Part shown: positions 8,909 through 17,133 of the stretch, one piece after another
Position numbering within the stretch: the first letter of the stretch is position 1
Layout: every line of letters starts with the position of its first letter
From: Cohnella sp. WQ 127256
GTDB taxonomy: Bacteria; Bacillota; Bacilli; Paenibacillales; Paenibacillaceae
Assembly (NCBI RefSeq): GCF_024519285.1
Contig: NZ_JAMZCY010000002.1
Location: 1 to 64,000 of the forward strand
Length of the DNA: 64,000 bases
Direction of reading: 5' to 3'
Made by a program: the position numbers and the translations under genes
Notes under the pieces: model-generated
What the model saw: only the letters and a program-made list of their open reading frames with translations
Database searches by the model: none
Told to the model about the DNA's origin: nothing

Positions 8909-9543
8909 GGGATAACAGCGTGTTAAAGGTTGCGATGCCCAAGGGGCGTATCTATAAGCAAGCGAGCAAGCTTTTTCGGCAAGCAGGGCTTCCTATTCCC
9001 GAGGATTTCGATGATTCCAGACGCTTGATCATTCCGGTCCCCGAAGCGAATATGGAATTTATCATGGCTAAACCAGTCGATGTGCCAACCTACGTAGAAT
9101 ATGGCGTTGCAGATATAGGGATCGTGGGCAAAGACGTGCTCATGGAGGAAAGCAAAGACGTATACGAATTGCTTGATCTCGGTATCGCGAAATGCAGAAT
9201 GTCAGTTATCGGTTTACCGGATTGGAAGCCAGTTATTAATCCACGTATAGCAACGAAATATGCGAATGTAGCTTCACAGTATTTCCGTGAGCTAGGTCAG
9301 CAAGTTGAAGTGATCAAGTTGAACGGTTCCATCGAATTAGCGCCTCTAATCGGCTTGGCAGATCGTATCGTTGATATGGTAGAAACCGGACAGACGTTGA
9401 ATGAGAATGGTTTGGTTGAGATGGAGACTCTCTTCCAGGTTACGAGCCGTTTGATCGCGAATCGTGTAAGCTATAGGTTGAAAAATACGGCTATTCAAGA
9501 GCTGTGCGATCGTTTGGGAATCGCAATTGCTGCTCGGGTGTAA
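8905..9543 (+). CDS. hisG: ATP phosphoribosyltransferase, short form
   Basis: A 212-residue catalytic subunit that condenses ATP with PRPP in the first step of histidine synthesis. It starts with the conserved VAMPKGRI segment, has [10 protein letters not shown], and carries the PRPP-loop-like region [18 protein letters not shown] near the C-terminal third. It lacks the C-terminal ACT-like regulatory domain of long-form enzymes, which is why HisZ is needed. The ATG overlaps the hisZ stop (ATGA). Confidence 0.97.
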   Translation: MRDNSVLKVAMPKGRIYKQASKLFRQAGLPIPEDFDDSRRLIIPVPEANMEFIMAKPVDVPTYVEYGVADIGIVGKDVLMEESKDVYELLDLGIAKCRMSVIGLPDWKPVINPRIATKYANVASQYFRELGQQVEVIKLNGSIELAPLIGLADRIVDMVETGQTLNENGLVEMETLFQVTSRLIANRVSYRLKNTAIQELCDRLGIAIAARV

Positions 9544-9598
9544 ATCGTATTAGAAGATAGAGAGAATCATGAGGAAGTAAGCGGATGGAGGGGAAACC

Positions 9599-10888
9599 AT
9601 GTATATAGGAAGAGCGGATGAATTCCGTTTGGAGCGGGAAAGTGAATACGGCTCTCCCGAGCAGAACGCCACGGTAAAGGAAGTTGTTGACGCCGTAAAG
9701 CTCGAAGGTGACGATGCGTTGCTCCGTTATACTGCGGCATTTGATAAAGTCACATTGAAGCCGGAGCAGTTGCGTGTGACCGACGAAGAAATTCAGGGTG
9801 CATATGCCTTAGTAGAGCAAGAGTTTCTCGATGCTCTAAGACAGGCTGCAGCGAATATTAAGGCTTTCCATGAGAAGCAGAAGCGTGGGACATGGATGGA
9901 TGTAGCCGAAGATGGCACGATGTTAGGCATGGTCGTACGACCCCTGCGGCGTGTGGGGCTCTACGTGCCTGGTGGGAAGGCGGCTTATCCTTCGTCAGTG
10001 CTAATGAACGTGCTTCCGGCGAAGGTCGCTGGCGTGCCGGAGATCGTGCTCGTGACGCCCCCGTCGACTGGGGGGCGTGAAGGGATTGATCCGTACATCT
10101 TAGTGGCGGCCGCGGAAGCGGGAGTGACGGAGATGTACCGGGTTGGCGGAGCGCAGGCGGTAGCTGCGCTAGCCTATGGGACGGCGAGTATTCCCGCCGT
10201 CGATAAGATTTGTGGGCCCGGCAACATCTTTGTGGCGTTGGCGAAACGCGCCGTGTATGGCGCGGTCGACATCGACAGCATCGCGGGGCCGAGTGAGATT
10301 GTGGTGCTGGCGGACGACAGTGCGGATCCGCGGTTTGTGGCTGCGGATATGCTGTCGCAAGCGGAGCACGATGAAATGGCGTCGGCGGTGCTTGTGACGC
10401 CGTCGCAGGGGCTTGCTGACGCGGTCGCGGCAGAGCTTGAACGGCAGGTGGCTACGCTGCCACGCGTGGACATTGCTCGGCGCTCTCTGGAGCAATATGG
10501 GGCGATCTTGATCGTAGACAGCCTAGATGAAGGGCTGGATGTGGTGAACAAGCTGGCGCCGGAGCATCTAGAGGTGATGACGACGGATCCGCTTGATTTG
10601 CTTGGTCGGATCGAGACGGCGGGCGCAATCTTCCTTGGCCCGTACAGCTCCGAGCCGGTTGGCGATTATTTCGCCGGACCGAACCATATTTTGCCGACGA
10701 ATGGGACTGCGCGATTCTCCTCTCCGCTGAATGTGGATGATTTTCTGAAGAAATCCAGTTTGATCCGATATAGCAAGAAAGCATTGACGAGAGATGCAGC
10801 AGGAATTGCAACGCTTGCCCGCCACGAAGGGCTGGAAGCTCACGCTCGCGCGGTGGAAATTCGATTCGAAGGGTTGGGAACAGAATGA
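9599..10888 (+). CDS. hisD: Histidinol dehydrogenase
   Basis: A 429-residue zinc-dependent dehydrogenase that makes the last two oxidations, histidinol to histidine. The family segments [58 protein letters not shown] and the C-terminal [14 protein letters not shown] are all present, including the zinc-site residues. The ATG follows GGAGGGGAAACC. Bases about 9935-10700 are visibly richer in G and C than the ends of the gene and the neighbouring genes. The end overlaps hisB by four bases. Confidence 0.97.
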   Translation: MYIGRADEFRLERESEYGSPEQNATVKEVVDAVKLEGDDALLRYTAAFDKVTLKPEQLRVTDEEIQGAYALVEQEFLDALRQAAANIKAFHEKQKRGTWMDVAEDGTMLGMVVRPLRRVGLYVPGGKAAYPSSVLMNVLPAKVAGVPEIVLVTPPSTGGREGIDPYILVAAAEAGVTEMYRVGGAQAVAALAYGTASIPAVDKICGPGNIFVALAKRAVYGAVDIDSIAGPSEIVVLADDSADPRFVAADMLSQAEHDEMASAVLVTPSQGLADAVAAELERQVATLPRVDIARRSLEQYGAILIVDSLDEGLDVVNKLAPEHLEVMTTDPLDLLGRIETAGAIFLGPYSSEPVGDYFAGPNHILPTNGTARFSSPLNVDDFLKKSSLIRYSKKALTRDAAGIATLARHEGLEAHARAVEIRFEGLGTE

Positions 10889-11493
10889 GTGAAGAACAAG
10901 TGAAATTAGGCCGTAATTCAGCAGTGTCCCGTAAGACAAATGAAACCGATATTCAATTGTCATTAGGTGTAGATGGTACTGGCGAGGTTTCCCTTGAGAC
11001 GGACGTACCGTTCTTGAACCATATGCTGGATCTATTCGCCAAGCACGGACAATTCGATCTAAAGGTCGAAGCACGTGGAGATGTGGATATCGATGATCAC
11101 CATACGGTGGAGGATATTGGTATCTGTTTAGGTCAAGTGCTTCGCGAAGCACTTGGGGATAAAAAGGGCATCAAACGTTATGCCAGTGTATTTGTCCCGA
11201 TGGATGAGGCGCTTGCACAGGTGGTAATCGACATTAGTAATCGGCCACATTTTGAATTGCGTGCGGACTTTCCAGCGGCAACGGTAGGAAGCTTCTCTAC
11301 AGAGCTTGTTCATGAATTCCTATGGAAGCTAGCTCAAGAAGCGCGGATCACCCTGCATGTTATCGTGCATTATGGGCGCAACACCCATCACATGGTAGAG
11401 GCAGTGTTCAAAGCGCTTGGACGCGCTCTAGATGAAGCGACATCGATCGATCCACGAGTGAAGGGCGTGCCTTCCACGAAAGGAGTGTTGTAA
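10885..11493 (+). CDS. hisB: Imidazoleglycerol-phosphate dehydratase
   Basis: A 202-residue single-function enzyme that dehydrates imidazole glycerol phosphate to imidazole acetol phosphate. The manganese-binding histidine motifs [10 protein letters not shown] and [16 protein letters not shown] are present, with the FLNHMLD segment. The phosphatase domain found in enterobacterial HisB is absent, in keeping with the separate histidinol-phosphatase at 15081. The start overlaps the hisD stop. Confidence 0.97.
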   Translation: MSEEQVKLGRNSAVSRKTNETDIQLSLGVDGTGEVSLETDVPFLNHMLDLFAKHGQFDLKVEARGDVDIDDHHTVEDIGICLGQVLREALGDKKGIKRYASVFVPMDEALAQVVIDISNRPHFELRADFPAATVGSFSTELVHEFLWKLAQEARITLHVIVHYGRNTHHMVEAVFKALGRALDEATSIDPRVKGVPSTKGVL

Positions 11494-12111
11494 GTGATCG
11501 CCATTATCGACTACGGCATGGGGAACCTTCATAGTGTCAGTAAAGCCGTAGAGAGACTAGGCTGCGAGATGATCGTTACCTCCGATCCAGAGCAGATTCT
11601 TGCTGCGGATGGGGCGATCCTTCCCGGTGTTGGTGCTTTCGGAGATGCGATGGGTAACTTACGTGAAACTGGGCTAGTGGATGTTGTTAAAGCGTATGCG
11701 GCTTCTGGGAAGCCGCTTCTCGGCATTTGCTTAGGCATGCAGCTATTGTTCACGGAGAGTGAAGAGCACGGGGTTCATCAAGGCTTGGATTTGCTTCCAG
11801 GCCGTGTTGTTCGTTTTCAGGGGGACTTTAAGGTGCCTCATATGGGCTGGAATGAGCTGGAGTTTAAGCAGTCGAGTCCATTGTTCGAGGGTGTCGAGCC
11901 TGGCCATGTGTATTTCGTACATTCCTATCATGCGTTGCCAGAGTTGAGCTCGGATTTGCTCGCAGTGTCGGACTATCACCAACCTGTAACTGCAATTGTG
12001 GGTCGAGGCTCCTTGTTCGGAATGCAGTTTCACCCAGAGAAAAGTGGCGAGTTAGGCATGGCATTGTTGGAAAAATTCGTTGGGTTGGCTGAGTTCGCTA
12101 AGACAAAGTAG
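11494..12111 (+). CDS. hisH: Imidazole glycerol phosphate synthase, glutaminase subunit
   Basis: A 205-residue class I glutamine amidotransferase that supplies ammonia to HisF. The nucleophile cysteine lies in LLGICLGMQLLF and the His-Glu pair in MQFHPEKSG. The GTG start directly follows the hisB stop codon. The partner hisF lies 1.5 kb downstream, beyond hisA and a repeat array. Confidence 0.97.
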   Translation: MIAIIDYGMGNLHSVSKAVERLGCEMIVTSDPEQILAADGAILPGVGAFGDAMGNLRETGLVDVVKAYAASGKPLLGICLGMQLLFTESEEHGVHQGLDLLPGRVVRFQGDFKVPHMGWNELEFKQSSPLFEGVEPGHVYFVHSYHALPELSSDLLAVSDYHQPVTAIVGRGSLFGMQFHPEKSGELGMALLEKFVGLAEFAKTK

Positions 12112-12117
12112 AGTGGG

Positions 12118-12213
12118 ATTTTTGGGGATACGGTTGAAATTGCGGAACGACGATCCGTTACTGGCGCTGTTTTCGGGGAATCGGGTGGAATAGCGGAACG
12201 ACGATTATCGGGG
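12118..12213 (+). repeat. Two imperfect copies of a GCGGAACGACGAT-type repeat between hisH and hisA
   Basis: Two units of about 48 bases follow each other: one around 12118-12165 and one around 12169-12213. Both share the pattern TTTTnGGGGA, a GGTnGAAnT segment, and an identical core GCGGAACGACGAT. No start codon or RBS suggests coding. Related text (GTAGCGGAAAAACGTTCC) recurs at 13558-13577, just before hisF. Confidence 0.65.
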
Positions 12214-12267
12214 TCTCGACGCAATAGGAATAGATAATATCAGGTTAACTATGGAGGTTATTTGGGA

Positions 12268-12999
12268 ATGTCCAAGTTTGTTATTTATCCAGCTATTGAT
12301 ATTCGTGACGGTAAATGCGTCCGTTTAATACAAGGTGATTATAGCCAAGAAACGATCTACAACGAAGACCCAGTAGCGGCAGCTCGTGATTGGGAAGAGC
12401 AAGGCGGACAATGGATCCATCTCGTGGATTTAGACGGCGCAAAGGCAGGTCATCCTGTTAACGACGAATTAATTGGACGAATTGCCAAAGCCGTTAAAGT
12501 GCCAGTGCAAGTTGGTGGAGGGCTGCGAAAAGAGGAAGATGTGGAGCGTTTGCTCGGCTTAGGTGTATCTCGGGTTATTCTTGGCACAGCTGCAATCGAG
12601 GATCGGGCTTTTGTGTCTCGTGTGCTGAACAAGTACGGCAAAGCAATTGCCATTGGACTTGATGCTCGTGATGGATTGGTCGCGACAAGAGGCTGGCTAG
12701 AAACTTCCGCAGTGAAGGCAGAAGATTTGGCAGTTGAATTAGCTGGCGAAGGCGCACAGACATTTATTTTTACCGACATTTCTCGTGATGGCATGATGGG
12801 TGGACCGAATGTCGAGGCGATTCTATCGCTGGCGAAGATTTCTGGACGTACTGTGATTGCATCGGGGGGCGTTAGCAAACCTGAAGATCTAGATCATCTT
12901 GCGGTTCACGCAGATGAAGGCATCGGCGGTGCCATTGTAGGTAAAGCATTGTACACAGGAAGCATCAGCTTAGCCGAAGCGGTTAGTAAGTTCTCTTAG
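12268..12999 (+). CDS. hisA: ProFAR isomerase HisA
   Basis: A 243-residue (beta/alpha)8 isomerase, 1-(5-phosphoribosyl)-5-[(5-phosphoribosylamino)methylideneamino]imidazole-4-carboxamide isomerase. The catalytic aspartates lie in [14 protein letters not shown] near the N-terminus and in [14 protein letters not shown] in the second half. Phosphate-binding loops QVGGGLR and IASGGVS are present. The ATG at 12268 has GGAGG 10 bases upstream; a TTG at 12262 would add two residues. Confidence 0.96.
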   Translation: MSKFVIYPAIDIRDGKCVRLIQGDYSQETIYNEDPVAAARDWEEQGGQWIHLVDLDGAKAGHPVNDELIGRIAKAVKVPVQVGGGLRKEEDVERLLGLGVSRVILGTAAIEDRAFVSRVLNKYGKAIAIGLDARDGLVATRGWLETSAVKAEDLAVELAGEGAQTFIFTDISRDGMMGGPNVEAILSLAKISGRTVIASGGVSKPEDLDHLAVHADEGIGGAIVGKALYTGSISLAEAVSKFS

Positions 13000-13029
13000 C
13001 ATTATTGATTTCGTTACCGAAGCCCGCGA

Positions 13030-13520
13030 GGGCTAAAAAAGTGCCTTGGCGGTGCTCGGAGTAGCTCGGAGTACAAATGAAGGCCAAAAAAGTGCCTTGG
13101 CGGTGCTCGAAGTAGCTCGGAGTGCGGATGAAGGCCAAAAAAGTGCCTTGGCAGCGCTCGAAGTAGCTCGGAGTGCAAATGAAGGCCAAAAAAGTGCCTT
13201 GGCGGTGCTCGGAGTAGCTAAGTGTGCAAATGAAGGCCAAAAAAGTGCCTTGGCGGTGCTCGGAGTAGCTAAGTGTGCGGATGAAGGCCAAAAAAGTGCC
13301 TTGGCAGCGCTCGAAGTAGCTAAGTGTGCGAATGAAGGCCAAAAAAGTGCCTTGGCAGCGCTCGAAGTAGCTAAGTGTGCGAATGAAGGCCAAAAAAGTG
13401 CCTTGGCGGTGCTCGAAGTAGCTAAGTGTGCAAATGAAGGCCAAAAAAGTGCCTTGGCAGCGCTCGGAGTAGCTCGGAGTGCGGATGAAGGCCAAAAAAG
13501 TGCCTTGGTGGTGCGCGGTG
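13030..13520 (+). repeat. Ten-copy 51-bp tandem repeat array between hisA and hisF
   Basis: The string GTGCCTTGG recurs with its GCC at 13043, 13094, 13145, 13196, 13247, 13298, 13349, 13400, 13451 and 13502, an exact period of 51 bases. Copies differ at a few fixed positions, for example GGTGCTCGGAGTAGC versus CAGCGCTCGAAGTAGC, and CTCGGAGTGC versus CTAAGTGTGC. Each copy has a small inverted repeat, AAGGC and GCCTT around CAAAAAAGT. Because 51 is divisible by three, both strands stay open as 17-residue peptide repeats, but no convincing RBS or start accompanies either frame. No unique spacers exist, so it is not CRISPR. Confidence 0.93.
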
Positions 13521-13638
13521 CGTGGTGCGCGGAATAGCTCGTAGCAACAGCGACGATGTAGCGGAAAAACGTTCCTGAGCGAACGGGATAGCGAAGTCGC
13601 GGTATAGGTGATTAAAGTAGGAAAGGGGGCCAACCCTC
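13521..13638 (+). other. Spacer between the repeat array and hisF
   Basis: The array decays into GGTGCGCGGTGCGTGG, then a short stretch related to the hisH-hisA repeat (GTAGCGGAAAAACGTTCC, 13558-13577) and a region with GCGAACGGGATAGCGAAG. The hisF RBS (AAAGGGGG at 13622-13629) ends it. No gene is visible. Confidence 0.5.
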
Positions 13639-14397
13639 ATGTTGGCAAAACGGATTATTCCTTGTCTTGACGTGAAAGATGGTCGGGTCGTTAAAGGTGT
13701 TAATTTTGTGAATTTGCGTGATGCTGGAGATCCGGTGGAGCTTGCAGCTATCTATGACCGTGAAGGCGCCGATGAGCTTGTATTTCTAGATATCTCTGCT
13801 TCGGTGGAGGGTCGAGCTACTATGGTGGATGTCGTGCGTCGTACGGCAGGGGAAATTACGATTCCCTTTACGGTTGGCGGCGGTATTTCCGCAGTGGAAG
13901 ACATGAAGCGGCTGCTTCGTGCCGGAGCGGACAAGATCGGTATTAATACGGCAGCGCTACGTAATCCTGAGCTGATCACAGATGGCTCACGGACCTTCGG
14001 TGCGCAATGTATCGTGGTCGCGATCGACGCAAAGTTTAATGCGGAGTGGGGCGAATGGGAAGTATTTACCCATGGCGGTCGCAATTCAACAGGGATACGT
14101 GCTCTTGCATGGGCGCAGGAAGCCGAGCGTCGTGGAGCAGGGGAACTGCTGCTGACGAGTATGGATGCGGATGGGACGAAGGATGGCTTCGACATCGTCC
14201 TTACTAAAGCGGTATCGAGCAGCGTGGGCATTCCAGTTATTGCTTCCGGTGGAGCGGGTAACGTACAGCATTTTGCAGATGTGTTCGCGGAAGGTCAGGC
14301 GGACGCGGCGCTTGCGGCAAGCATTTTTCATTATAAAGAAGTATCGGTGCAAGAGGTTAAAGAGGCCTTGCGCAATAAAGGAGTGAACGTTCGATGA
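13639..14397 (+). CDS. hisF: Imidazole glycerol phosphate synthase, cyclase subunit
   Basis: A 252-residue (beta/alpha)8 enzyme that uses ammonia from HisH to form imidazole glycerol phosphate and AICAR. The catalytic Asp11 is in [14 protein letters not shown] and the second aspartate in [15 protein letters not shown]. Phosphate sites FTVGGGIS and VIASGGAGN are present. A strong RBS lies 10 bases before the ATG, so translation should restart efficiently after the array. Confidence 0.97.
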   Translation: MLAKRIIPCLDVKDGRVVKGVNFVNLRDAGDPVELAAIYDREGADELVFLDISASVEGRATMVDVVRRTAGEITIPFTVGGGISAVEDMKRLLRAGADKIGINTAALRNPELITDGSRTFGAQCIVVAIDAKFNAEWGEWEVFTHGGRNSTGIRALAWAQEAERRGAGELLLTSMDADGTKDGFDIVLTKAVSSSVGIPVIASGGAGNVQHFADVFAEGQADAALAASIFHYKEVSVQEVKEALRNKGVNVR

Positions 14398-15077
14398 CGC
14401 AAATTCAATCCGCACAACAACTAATTGAGCAAATTGCCTGGAGCGCTGAAGGTTTAGTTCCTGCAGTTGTTCAGGATGCATTAAGCAAAGAAGTGTTGAT
14501 GCTAGCCTATATGAACAAGGAATCTCTACAGAAGTCGCTAGAAAGCGGTCAAACCTGGTTCTGGAGTCGTTCTCGTAACGAGCTCTGGAACAAAGGGGCG
14601 ACAAGTGGGAACACGCAGCAAATCACTTCCCTGCACTATGACTGTGATGGGGATACTTTACTCGTCAAGGTGCGTCAGAAAGGTCCAGCGTGCCACACAG
14701 GTGCTTATAGCTGCTTCTATCGTGAAGCATCTGTTTCAACGGATACAGGAGCATCCTCTACACCGCAGAACGAAGATCGTTTCGCTCCGCTAAGTCGCCT
14801 TGAAGAAACGATCGCACAGAGAGATGCAGAGCGTCCAGAGGGTGCGTATACCACGTATTTGTTCGAGAAAGGCGTAGACAAAATCCTCAAGAAGGTCGGA
14901 GAGGAAACGGCTGAAGTCATCATTGCTGCCAAAAACCGCGACCAAGACGAGCTTCGCTGTGAAGCGGCAGACTTGATTTTCCACTTAATGGTTCTATTGC
15001 GCGAGCAAGAAATTCCGTTCGATGGCGTTTTGCAGGAGCTAGAATTCCGTCATCGGAAACCCGTTAAGAAGGATTAG
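14394..15077 (+). CDS. hisIE: Bifunctional phosphoribosyl-AMP cyclohydrolase / phosphoribosyl-ATP pyrophosphatase
   Basis: A 227-residue two-domain protein for the second and third steps of histidine synthesis. The cyclohydrolase domain (about 1-125) shows [19 protein letters not shown] and the metal cysteines in the DCDGD and [11 protein letters not shown] segments. The pyrophosphatase domain (about 135-220) shows [20 protein letters not shown] and a [10 protein letters not shown] helix. The ATG overlaps the hisF stop by four bases. Confidence 0.96.
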   Translation: MTQIQSAQQLIEQIAWSAEGLVPAVVQDALSKEVLMLAYMNKESLQKSLESGQTWFWSRSRNELWNKGATSGNTQQITSLHYDCDGDTLLVKVRQKGPACHTGAYSCFYREASVSTDTGASSTPQNEDRFAPLSRLEETIAQRDAERPEGAYTTYLFEKGVDKILKKVGEETAEVIIAAKNRDQDELRCEAADLIFHLMVLLREQEIPFDGVLQELEFRHRKPVKKD

Positions 15078-15080
15078 GTG

Positions 15081-15905
15081 ATGGCTATGACGAGTAAAGG
15101 CATACCTATCGACTACCATACTCACAATTATCGTTGTGGTCACGCGGTCGGAACTTTAGAAGAATATGTACTAAGCGCTATTGATAAGGGTTTGGATGAA
15201 ATTGGTTTATCCGACCATATGCCGCTACTACACATAAGTCACGAGGATAATCCAGACATTGCCATGACGATGGAGGAGCTTCCACGTTATGTGGAGGAAT
15301 GCCTTAGCCTGCAGGAAAAATATAAAGATCGTATCGCCGTTCGAGTCGGACTAGAGGGAGACTTCATAGAAGGCTACGAGGAGAAGATCGAGGCGATTGT
15401 TCAGGCGTACCCCTGGGATTACGTGATCGGCTCGGTTCATTTTCTAGGAACATGGGATGTGACGGATTTTAGGCAAGTGCATCAGTGGGAAGGGCGAAGC
15501 GTTATCGCAGCGTACGAGCAATACTTCGATGCCATACAGAAAGCTGCTGCTACAGGATTTTACGATTATATCGGACACATCGATGCGATAAAACGTTTTG
15601 GCTATCGTCCAGAAGAAGATCCATCTGCCCTGGAAGATGCTGCATTACAAGCTGTTAAGAAGCATAACTTAGCGTTTGAGCTTAATGCAGCGGGCATTCA
15701 TGCCCCATGCAAAGAGATGTATCCCTCTGTAAAAATGCTAGAGCGAGCTAAGGCTTACGATATCCCTGTGACGTTCGGTTCCGATGCTCACCACCCCGAC
15801 AAAGTTGGACAAAAGCAGGCAGACGCGCAAACAATGCTGAAAAACGTCGGATATACGCACCTAGCGACCTTTCAAGGGCGTAAACGGGTACTGAAACCTT
15901 TTTGA
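15081..15905 (+). CDS. hisJ: Histidinol-phosphatase, PHP family
   Basis: A 274-residue PHP-type phosphatase that converts histidinol phosphate to histidinol, the step before HisD. Metal ligands are seen in DYHTHNYRCGH (11-21), in GLEGDF, in GSVHFLG, in GHIDAIK and in FGSDAHHPDKVG near the C-terminus. Its place as the last his gene, and the single-domain HisB upstream, support the role. The ATG at 15081 is chosen for its distance from AAGAAGGA; the GTG at 15078 is also possible. Confidence 0.88.
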   Translation: MAMTSKGIPIDYHTHNYRCGHAVGTLEEYVLSAIDKGLDEIGLSDHMPLLHISHEDNPDIAMTMEELPRYVEECLSLQEKYKDRIAVRVGLEGDFIEGYEEKIEAIVQAYPWDYVIGSVHFLGTWDVTDFRQVHQWEGRSVIAAYEQYFDAIQKAAATGFYDYIGHIDAIKRFGYRPEEDPSALEDAALQAVKKHNLAFELNAAGIHAPCKEMYPSVKMLERAKAYDIPVTFGSDAHHPDKVGQKQADAQTMLKNVGYTHLATFQGRKRVLKPF

Positions 15906-15929
15906 ATTATTGCCTCAGTCATGTATAAT
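15902..15929 (+). promoter_or_regulatory. Possible promoter of the prs-like gene
   Basis: TTGAAT (15902-15907) and a perfect TATAAT (15924-15929) are 16 bases apart, just after the histidinol-phosphatase stop codon. It would let the PRPP synthetase gene be read apart from the his operon. Confidence 0.5.
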
Positions 15930-16001
15930 GAGGTTGACAAGTAGGTTTAATGACGGTTTTCGACACGTAGAAGTGTTGAATCGCTAAATTTGGAGGGGCA
16001 C

Positions 16002-16955
16002 ATGTACAGCAGCAGCAAACTTCGTATTTTTTCGGGATCATCCAATCCATTATTAGCAGGTAAAATCGCCGACCATCTCGGGTTACCCCTTGGGAAAATT
16101 AAACTTTCCCGATTCAAGAGCGGCGAAGTGTACGTTCACTATGAGGAAACCATTCGTAATTGCGATGTTTTCCTAGTCCAGTCGTTGTCTCATCCTATCA
16201 ATGATTACTTCGTTGAGTTGCTGATCATGATTGATGCTGCCAAAAGGGCATCCGCACGTACAGTTAATGTTGTGCTACCGTACTACGGCTATGCTAGGCA
16301 GGAACGGAAAGCTGCTCCTCGTGAGCCTATCTCCGCAAAAATGGTTGCCGACGTATTGACGACAGTTGGTGCTAACCGAATTATTACGATTGATCTTCAT
16401 GCTCCAGCTATACAAGGATTCTTTAATATTCCGGTAGATCACTTAACGGCGCTAGACTTGATTAGTGATTATTTGAAGGCTAAGAACATTGCTAATCCTG
16501 TTGTCGTATCTCCGGATGCGGGACGTGCTTCGACAGCTGAGAAGCTGGCGAATCAATTAGATTGCGGCTTTGCTATCATGATCAAGAAACGTCCGGCGCA
16601 TAACGAGTCTGTTATCACCCATGTGATCGGGGATGTCCAAGGTTTTACACCGATTATAATCGAAGATATGATTGATACGGGTACGACAATCGTTAATGTA
16701 GTGGAAGGCTTGAAGGAACGCGGCGCGGAAGACGTATACGTATGTGCGACCCATCCGCTGTTCTCCGGTCCTGCCCTAGAGCGACTTGATCACCCGAACA
16801 TCAAAGAAGTCGTGGTTACGGACTCCATATTATTACCAGAAGAACGTTCTGAACGCTTTAAGGTTATCACCGTTGCTCCAATGTTGGCAGAAGCCACACG
16901 CATTATTATGGAGGGCGGCTCGATCAGCACGCTGTTCAAGAACGCTGGAGTTTAA
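16002..16955 (+). CDS. prs: Ribose-phosphate diphosphokinase (PRPP synthetase), divergent copy
   Basis: A 317-residue class I PRPP synthetase, making PRPP from ribose 5-phosphate and ATP. The ATP-binding segment PYYGYARQERK (93-103), the DLHA metal site (131-134) and KKR in the catalytic flexible loop (195-197) are present. Two conserved segments differ from the usual Firmicute enzyme: DAGRAST (172-178) stands where DHGGVTR is expected, and EDMIDTGTT (221-229) where DDIIDTAGT is expected. PRPP is the HisG substrate, so the his-operon location is logical. The ATG at 16002 has GGAGGGG upstream. It is probably a second prs, but the rest of the genome is not visible. Confidence 0.88.
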   Translation: MYSSSKLRIFSGSSNPLLAGKIADHLGLPLGKIKLSRFKSGEVYVHYEETIRNCDVFLVQSLSHPINDYFVELLIMIDAAKRASARTVNVVLPYYGYARQERKAAPREPISAKMVADVLTTVGANRIITIDLHAPAIQGFFNIPVDHLTALDLISDYLKAKNIANPVVVSPDAGRASTAEKLANQLDCGFAIMIKKRPAHNESVITHVIGDVQGFTPIIIEDMIDTGTTIVNVVEGLKERGAEDVYVCATHPLFSGPALERLDHPNIKEVVVTDSILLPEERSERFKVITVAPMLAEATRIIMEGGSISTLFKNAGV

Positions 16956-16992
16956 GGAATCCTGAAAACTTCTTTATGAATGATATACAAAT

Positions 16993-17034
16993 GAGAGCAT
17001 CTAACTACAGAAATGTAGGAGGGTGCTCTTTCCT
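16993..17034 (+). terminator. Terminator after the prs-like gene
   Basis: GAGAGCATC pairs imperfectly with GGTGCTCTTTC outside an inner CTACA/TGTAG helix and is followed by T-rich sequence. It lies 38 bases after the prs stop. Confidence 0.7.
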
Positions 17035-17081
17035 TGTCAGAGGTATATTCATCGTTCTTATTTTATGGAATGCTCAGGCTG

Positions 17082-17090
17082 TGTTATAAT
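17082..17090 (+). promoter_or_regulatory. Extended -10 promoter element before the yvcD-like gene
   Basis: TGTTATAAT is an extended -10 (TG, one base, TATAAT) 44 bases before the start codon. No good -35 is seen at the right distance, which the extended -10 may offset. Confidence 0.5.
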
Positions 17091-17133
17091 CGTGGGTGAT
17101 GAAGATCCAGAACAACTAGGAGGTGCCTTGCCG

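Noticed and set aside
13030..13520. CRISPR array
   Set aside because: Units are near identical over their full length, with no unique spacers. The same is true of the array at 42203-42562. No cas genes are present.
12983..13633. Open frames of 216 codons (minus) and 163 codons (plus) across the hisA-hisF array
   Set aside because: They exist because the 51-base period is divisible by three. Neither has a convincing RBS, and the text is a monotonous 17-residue repeat on both strands.
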